Source of the DNA: DYIU01 sp038326775 | GTDB lineage: Bacteria > Actinomycetota > Geothermincolia > Fen-727 > Anoxymicrobiaceae | DNA: 64,000 nt | NCBI GenBank assembly: GCA_038326775.1 | Contig: JBBQKJ010000008.1 | Span: 20,923 to 84,922 of the forward strand | Reading direction: 5' to 3' | Part shown: positions 59,240-64,000 of the stretch, piece by piece | Layout of the letters: each line of letters opens with the position of its first letter | Position numbering within the stretch: the stretch's first letter is position 1 | The notes under the pieces: model-generated | The model's database searches: none | What the model saw: the letters and a program-made list of their open reading frames with translations, nothing else | What the model was told of the DNA's origin: nothing | Translations under genes and position numbers: made by a program

Positions 59240-60832
59240 GTGGAGAAAGCGACCGGGCTCGAAGCCCCGGTGGAGCCCGAGGCAGGGCCGGCGAAGCAGT
59301 TCGACCGGGTGCTCATCCTGGTCTTTGTCATCATCGCGGCGTACGCGGCGCTGTTCACCACGCTCTGCCTCATGCGATACGCGAACTTCCGGGCCTCCAA
59401 CCTGGACACGGCCATCTTCAGCCAGGCCATCTGGCTTATGTCGCGCCTCAAGGCGCCGATCAGCACCATCAGGGGCATGAACCTGTACGGCGACCACTTC
59501 GCCCCAATCCTCGTTTTTCTGGTCCCGCTCTACTGGATCAGGGGCAACATACCCGCTCTTCTGACGCTCCAGACCGTGGCGCTGTCACTGGGGGCCCTTC
59601 CCCTCTACCTCCTGGCCAGGGACAAGGTGCGAAGCCGCCCTGTCGCCGTGGCGGTCGCCGGGGCTTTCCTCCTCTACCCCGCGCTCCAGTATCTCAACCT
59701 CTTCGACTTCCACCCCGAGGCGCTGGGGTTGAGCTTCCTGCTGTTCGCTTTCCTTGCCATAGACCGGCGGAAGTTCGGCTGGTTCTATTTCTGCTGCGCG
59801 GGCGCCGCGTTCTGCAAGGAGGACATGGTGCTGGCGGTGCTGGTGCTGGGAATCATCGTCTATTTCCTCTACGACAAGAGGGCCGGAAAGATCGTCGCCA
59901 TCGGTTCCTTCCTTTACTTCCTGCTGGCGGTACTGGTCTTCCTGCCGGGCTTAGCCCCGGCGGGCAACCAGTACTCGGGGCGGCTGGGTCAGTTCGGCAA
60001 GACGCCCACAGAGGCTTTGAAGAACATCATCATCCGCCCCCTGCGGACCTTGAACATCCTGGGCACCCGGCAGAACCTGCGCTACGTTTTCGACCTGCTG
60101 CTCCCGGTGGCGTTCCTGTGCCTCTTCGCGCCCGCTTTTCTGCTCCCCGCCCTGCCCGCTTTCCTCATCAACATGATCAGCGACTTCGCCCCGCAGCACA
60201 CCATCGCCTTCCAGTACACCGCCGCGATAATCCCGTTCGTGTTCATAGGAGCCGTGTTCGGGCTGAGGAGGTTCAAGAACTGGGCCGAGGGAGGGTTTCG
60301 CGCCGGCAAGGTCGTGGGGGCGGTGGCGGTGGTGCTCGTTCTCTCGGTGCTCGGCACCAACATCTACTACGGCCCCAGCCCGCTCTCAGACGGGTGGCGC
60401 TCTGACGCTTACGCGTCCAACGCGCACGTCCACGCCGCGGGCGAGGGGCTCTCGCTCATCCCGAAGGACGCCGCGGTCTCGGCCCAGGTATTCCTGCTCG
60501 CCCACCTCTCGAAGCGCGAGAAGCTCTACATGTTCCCCGAGCCTTTCATCGACCTCGTCGACACGAGTTACTACGGCACCCTGGGGCCCGAGGCCGCGCG
60601 CATAATCTTTCCCTACACAAATAAGCGCAGGGCAAAGGGAGCCGACCCGCGGAAGACCCCGGTCCCGGATGTCGAGTACGTGGCCCTCGACAGGTCCACC
60701 TCGGTATTGCCGCTGCCCGAGGATGCCAGGCAGTACAGGAAGCTGGTCCGCCGCCTGGTGACGGAAGGCGCCTACGAGCCGATATACGAGAAGAGCGGCG
60801 TCGTGATACTCAGGAAGCGGGCCGCGCCGTGA
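59240..60832 (+). CDS. DUF2079-type multi-spanning membrane protein
   Basis: 530 residues, about ten helices. LMRYANFRASNLDTAIFSQA with the buried Asp, NLYGDHFAPILVFLVPLYW and FDFHPEALGLSFLLFAFLAI are the DUF2079 hallmarks; the family belongs near GT-C enzymes. GTG start with AAGGAGGG five bases upstream. The 102-base gap before it contains GCCTGACCCC (59217-59226), which is also part of the REP-like element at 35643. Biochemical role unknown. Confidence 0.85.
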   Translation: MEKATGLEAPVEPEAGPAKQFDRVLILVFVIIAAYAALFTTLCLMRYANFRASNLDTAIFSQAIWLMSRLKAPISTIRGMNLYGDHFAPILVFLVPLYWIRGNIPALLTLQTVALSLGALPLYLLARDKVRSRPVAVAVAGAFLLYPALQYLNLFDFHPEALGLSFLLFAFLAIDRRKFGWFYFCCAGAAFCKEDMVLAVLVLGIIVYFLYDKRAGKIVAIGSFLYFLLAVLVFLPGLAPAGNQYSGRLGQFGKTPTEALKNIIIRPLRTLNILGTRQNLRYVFDLLLPVAFLCLFAPAFLLPALPAFLINMISDFAPQHTIAFQYTAAIIPFVFIGAVFGLRRFKNWAEGGFRAGKVVGAVAVVLVLSVLGTNIYYGPSPLSDGWRSDAYASNAHVHAAGEGLSLIPKDAAVSAQVFLLAHLSKREKLYMFPEPFIDLVDTSYYGTLGPEAARIIFPYTNKRRAKGADPRKTPVPDVEYVALDRSTSVLPLPEDARQYRKLVRRLVTEGAYEPIYEKSGVVILRKRAAP

Positions 60833-63246
60833 CGACAGGCCAGCGTTGGGACCGGAGGGACTGGCTGATAACCGGCGGGCTCCTCGGGCTGGTGGTGCTC
60901 GTCTTCGCCCGGGTCCTGTTTCAGCGCAACTGGTCGTTCGGGGTCGAACTCGACTTCATACGGCAGTTCTACCCGGCTCGCGTCTACGAGGCGAACTCGA
61001 TCGCGGGCGGCACGTTTCCCCTCTGGAGCCCCTATATCCTTTCAGGCCAACCGTTCTTCGCCTCCTACCAGACCGCCCTGCTCTACCCGTTCAACCTGCT
61101 CATGGTCGGGCTCTACGGCGCGGCGGGGGCGGACCTGCCCTTGAAGGCACAGTGCGTTTTCGTGGTCTTTCACTTCTACCTCGCCGGCGTTTTTACCTAC
61201 ATCCTGGCGCGCGACCTGAAGGTCGGGCGCGCGGGGGCGACGGTGGCGGCGATCACTTTCATGCTCTCGGGGTTCATGACGGCGCACGCCGGGCACATCA
61301 ACCAGCAGAGCGCCGCGGCCTGGGTTCCGCTGGTGTTCCTGCTCTTCAACCGGGCCATTACAAGGCGCAGGTTCCACTACTCGGTGCTGGCGGGCGTCGC
61401 GATGGGCATCGCCCTGCTGGCCGGGCACGTGCAGTCCATCTTCTATCTCTGCGCGCTGCTGCTCGGGCTGGTGGTCTTCACCTCTATCCAGCGCCGTCGC
61501 GGAGAGGAGGTGGCCGGGCCGCTCTTCGGCCTCGCCGCGCTGGCTACCGCCGTGGTCGTGGCGGCCGGCATCGCCGCCGTCCAACTGCTGCCGCTCTACG
61601 AGCTGATAGGCCTCTCGACAAGGGCGAAGGTGCCTTACGAGGTCGCGGTGACCGCAAGCCTTCCTCGCTGGCAGTCCGTGAACCTGGTGTTCCCGCACTT
61701 CTTCGGCGGTTCGCCCGGCAGCTACGTGGGCGGATGGAACATGTGGGAGGTTTACGGCTACGCGGGCATCGTCGGGGGAGCCCTGGGAATCATCGCTCTG
61801 CTCAAGAAACCCCGCGCCTTCACCATATTCCTGTGGGTGACGCTCCTGGTGTCGCTGGTGCTGGCGGCCGGGCCCGGCGGATTCCTCTGGACCATCCTCT
61901 TCAAGCTGGGGCTGTTCGTCAACCGCTTCCGCGACCCGGCGCGGGTGCTGTTGATATTCGGCTTCTCATCGGCCCTCCTGGCGGGGCTCGGCGCCGACCA
62001 CCTCGTCAACTCCGTCTCGGAGGAGTCAAAGGAACGCTACCGCTCGGCGCTGCGAGCCGGCGCCGCGATAGCGGGGGCCGTCGTGTTCCTCGCCGCCGCG
62101 CTCGCGATATTCGTGCTCAGCCGCGGGCCGAGGCCGAAGGGAGCCAACGGCACGGCTCTGCTGAGCCTCGTGACGCCGGTCCTGCTTGTGGTCTCGCTTC
62201 TGCTCCTGCTCCATATCGCGATGCGGGCAAAGAGAGGCCGGGCGTGGCTCTCGTCAGGCCTCGTGCTGCTGGTGGCGGTAGACCTCATCGTGCTGAACAC
62301 CCTCTGGATAAAGGTCGAGGTCAACCCCGACGACCTCTACGGGGACAGGGCCGCCTCGCGCTACGTGGCTGCCCGGCCGGGGGTGTTCCGTGTCGAGACC
62401 GACGCTAACACCATGTACGAGTCGCTCGATAACGGGCCCGTCTACGGCCTGGACAAGGCCTCCGGCGATGACTCCCTGGTCCTTGAGGACTACTACAGAT
62501 ACCGCGGGTTGATAATCCCGCAGCAGGCCCCGGGCGTGCAGGTGGGGCTCTTCTACGAGGGAGGGGTGCGCTCCGAACTGCTGGACGTGATGAACGACAC
62601 TTACTTCCTGACCCGCAAACGGATGCACCCCGTGTTGGCCAGGGGCAAGTTCAAGCTGCTCGGCAGCTTCGGAAAAGTGTTCGTCTACCAGAATCTCACC
62701 GCCCTGCCCCGCGCCTGGATGAGCGACGCTCTCGCGTTCTTGAACAACGAGGACGTCTTAAGACAACTTGCAAAAGGAGGTGTCGATAAGAAGGGCCTTC
62801 GGCGGACCGCGCTGGTGGTCTTTCCGGAGGCTGTGCCACCCGCTCCGATGGCCCGGAAGACGGACGCCGCCTTTATCCCCGCCGTCAAAGGGGAGGTGCG
62901 GGTATCCTCGCTCTCGGCACATCGCCTGACCCTGGCCACCGACCGGGCCTGCAAAGGACTTCTGGTCGTCTCGGAGGTATACTATCCGGGCTGGGAAGTC
63001 CTCGTCGACGGGAAGAAGAAGGAGATACTCCAGGCCGACCTGGTGTTCCGGGGGGTCATGCTCGACGGCGGCCAGCGCGAGGTCGAGTTCCGGTTCCGCC
63101 CGGCGAGCGTACGCAATGGAGCGATCGTCTCACTGTCGTCGGCCGCCGCGCTTGCGCTGTACTTCCTGGCGCTTCTGATAGTGTGGTTCCGCAGGAGGAA
63201 GAGGGCAGGGTTTGAAGCTTTCGGTGATAGTGCCTGTGCACAATGA
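60829..63246 (+). CDS. YfhO-like membrane protein
   Basis: 805 residues with 12-14 helices and a C-terminal beta domain (~700-770) before a last helix. FGVELDFIRQFYPARVYEAN and GTFPLWSPYILSGQPFFAS are YfhO hallmarks. YfhO proteins are GT-C-like and have been linked to glycosylation of teichoic acids in Bacillus and Listeria. LYPGWEVLVDG-like YYPGWEVLVDGKKKEI is the conserved C-terminal strand. GTG start in GTGA overlap. The next gene starts inside its last 35 bases. Confidence 0.88.
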   Translation: MTTGQRWDRRDWLITGGLLGLVVLVFARVLFQRNWSFGVELDFIRQFYPARVYEANSIAGGTFPLWSPYILSGQPFFASYQTALLYPFNLLMVGLYGAAGADLPLKAQCVFVVFHFYLAGVFTYILARDLKVGRAGATVAAITFMLSGFMTAHAGHINQQSAAAWVPLVFLLFNRAITRRRFHYSVLAGVAMGIALLAGHVQSIFYLCALLLGLVVFTSIQRRRGEEVAGPLFGLAALATAVVVAAGIAAVQLLPLYELIGLSTRAKVPYEVAVTASLPRWQSVNLVFPHFFGGSPGSYVGGWNMWEVYGYAGIVGGALGIIALLKKPRAFTIFLWVTLLVSLVLAAGPGGFLWTILFKLGLFVNRFRDPARVLLIFGFSSALLAGLGADHLVNSVSEESKERYRSALRAGAAIAGAVVFLAAALAIFVLSRGPRPKGANGTALLSLVTPVLLVVSLLLLLHIAMRAKRGRAWLSSGLVLLVAVDLIVLNTLWIKVEVNPDDLYGDRAASRYVAARPGVFRVETDANTMYESLDNGPVYGLDKASGDDSLVLEDYYRYRGLIIPQQAPGVQVGLFYEGGVRSELLDVMNDTYFLTRKRMHPVLARGKFKLLGSFGKVFVYQNLTALPRAWMSDALAFLNNEDVLRQLAKGGVDKKGLRRTALVVFPEAVPPAPMARKTDAAFIPAVKGEVRVSSLSAHRLTLATDRACKGLLVVSEVYYPGWEVLVDGKKKEILQADLVFRGVMLDGGQREVEFRFRPASVRNGAIVSLSSAAALALYFLALLIVWFRRRKRAGFEAFGDSACAQ

Positions 63247-63901
63247 GGAATCGACTGTCGACGAGTTGATACGCCAGGTCCGCGCTGTCGACCTGGGTGA
63301 GGTAGAGCGCGAGATAGTGGTTGTCGACGACGCCTCGACCGATGGGACCCACGCCTGCCTGGAGGCCTACCGCACAGACCCGGATATCACCCTGCTGCGC
63401 CACGAGGTGAATCGCGGCAAGGGCGCGGGCATCCGAACCGGCCTGGGGAGCGCCACCGGAGACATCGTGGTAATCCAGGACGCCGACCTGGAATACGACC
63501 CGTCCGACTACCCGCGCCTCATCGAGCCGATCATCACCGGCAGGGCAGACGTTGTCTTCGGCAGCCGCTTCAAGGGCTCTCATGAGAACATGGCCTTAGC
63601 GAACTGGCTGGCCAACAAGATACTCGCCTGGTCGGCGACCATACTGTTCGGCAAGGTAGTCACCGACGAGGCGACCTGCTACAAGGCGTTTCGCGCAGAT
63701 GTGCTCCGCTCTTTCGACCTGGAGTGCGAGCGCTTCGAGTTCTGCCCGGAGGTAACCGCCAAGACGCTGCGGCGCGGCTACCGCCTCGTCGAGGTGCCCA
63801 TAAACTACCGGGGCCGCACCGTCGAGGCGGGCAAGAAAATACGCGCCGCCGACGGCCTCGAGGCGATCTGGACGCTGCTGCGCTTTCGCTTCAAGCGATA
63901 G
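63212..63901 (+). CDS. GT2 polyprenyl-phosphate glycosyltransferase (DPM1-like)
   Basis: 229 residues. LSVIVPVHNEESTVDELIRQ, VVDDASTDGT and the DxD in IQDADLEYDPSDYP are those of dolichol/polyprenyl-phosphate sugar synthases. GKGAGIRTGLGSATGD and VVFGSRF are also conserved. It has no C-terminal membrane helices, so it is the soluble type. It probably makes the lipid-phosphate sugar used by the GT39/DUF2079/YfhO-like proteins upstream. TTG start, preceded by AGGAGGAAGAGGG. Confidence 0.92.
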   Translation: MKLSVIVPVHNEESTVDELIRQVRAVDLGEVEREIVVVDDASTDGTHACLEAYRTDPDITLLRHEVNRGKGAGIRTGLGSATGDIVVIQDADLEYDPSDYPRLIEPIITGRADVVFGSRFKGSHENMALANWLANKILAWSATILFGKVVTDEATCYKAFRADVLRSFDLECERFEFCPEVTAKTLRRGYRLVEVPINYRGRTVEAGKKIRAADGLEAIWTLLRFRFKR

Positions 63902-63924
63902 CGTTCATGTCGGGGTGAGGCCCC

Positions 63925-63971
63925 AAAAAAAGAAATAAAAAAAAAGTGGCGGTGCCCCACCAGAGACCGCC
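63925..63971 (-). terminator. intrinsic terminator for a minus-strand transcript
   Basis: Read on the minus strand, GGCGGT (63966-63971) pairs with ACCGCC (63948-63953). Two bases later come nine T and a further T-rich run (63925-63945). It would end a transcript coming from beyond the right edge of the window. The perfect 16-base palindrome ACCGCCCCGGGGCGGT (63966-63981) overlaps it. On the plus strand the tract is A-rich, so it is not an evident terminator for the GT2 gene. Confidence 0.6.
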
Positions 63972-64000
63972 CCGGGGCGGTGGGGGGGAAATTATCAGTA

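Overview
The window is a 64 kb piece of a high-GC bacterial chromosome. GTG and TTG starts are frequent and genes are packed in operons with 1-14 base overlaps. A Thermus-type V/A-ATPase, SLH and NlpC/P60 wall proteins, a MarR/DrrAB-type exporter, two probable leaderless genes and long secreted proteins built of W-Y-L-A-E-G-Y-T repeats (DUF5719-like) fit a deep-branching, probably anaerobic, uncultured actinomycetote. That placement is inference. I see no rRNA, tRNA, CRISPR array, phage or transposase gene.

Layout. (1) 2-7909 +: V/A-type ATPase operon in the order I-K-E-C-F-A-B-D, with subunit I cut by the window edge. (2) 8027-11658 +: murA and a phosphatase-like membrane protein. (3) 11679-14155 -: marR and an ABC-2 exporter behind a promoter with two operator-like repeats. 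(4) 14256-15500 -: a glycosyltransferase. 15732-16467 +: two small zinc-ribbon proteins. (5) 16496-24123 -: a nine-gene Mrp/Mbh-type cation/proton antiporter operon with a split MrpA and three NuoL/M/N-like subunits; its promoter carries an inverted repeat. (6) 24393-28976 +: a giant secreted glycosidase-like protein with four C-terminal repeats. (7) 29003-30922 -: a lower-GC GT39-like membrane glycosyltransferase. (8) 31271-38964 +: a run of wall-active secreted proteins (amidase, SLH-NlpC/P60, a SpoIID/LytB domain in permuted order, polysaccharide deacetylase), three of them carrying the same repeats. (9) 39091-41698 +: rmlA, an rmlC-like gene and rmlB; rmlD lies apart at 51938. (10) 41949-44678 +: an eight-motif FG-GAP propeller fused to the repeats, then a methyltransferase and a small membrane protein. 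(11) 45915-51723 -: a tightly overlapping five-gene glycan operon. (12) 51938-63901 +: rmlD, glycosyltransferases, a PanE-like reductase and large multi-spanning GT39/DUF2079/YfhO-type proteins.

How it works together (inference): the ATPase and the Mrp complex handle H+/Na+ energetics. The Rml enzymes make dTDP-L-rhamnose for the glycosyltransferase and methyltransferase loci, which probably build a cell-surface polysaccharide or glycosylated envelope. The secreted hydrolases remodel the wall. The most unusual features are the shared repeat array whose final W-Y-F-A-E-G motif closes four different proteins at their C-termini, the permuted SpoIID domain, and an intrinsic terminator lying between the promoter and start codon of the amidase.
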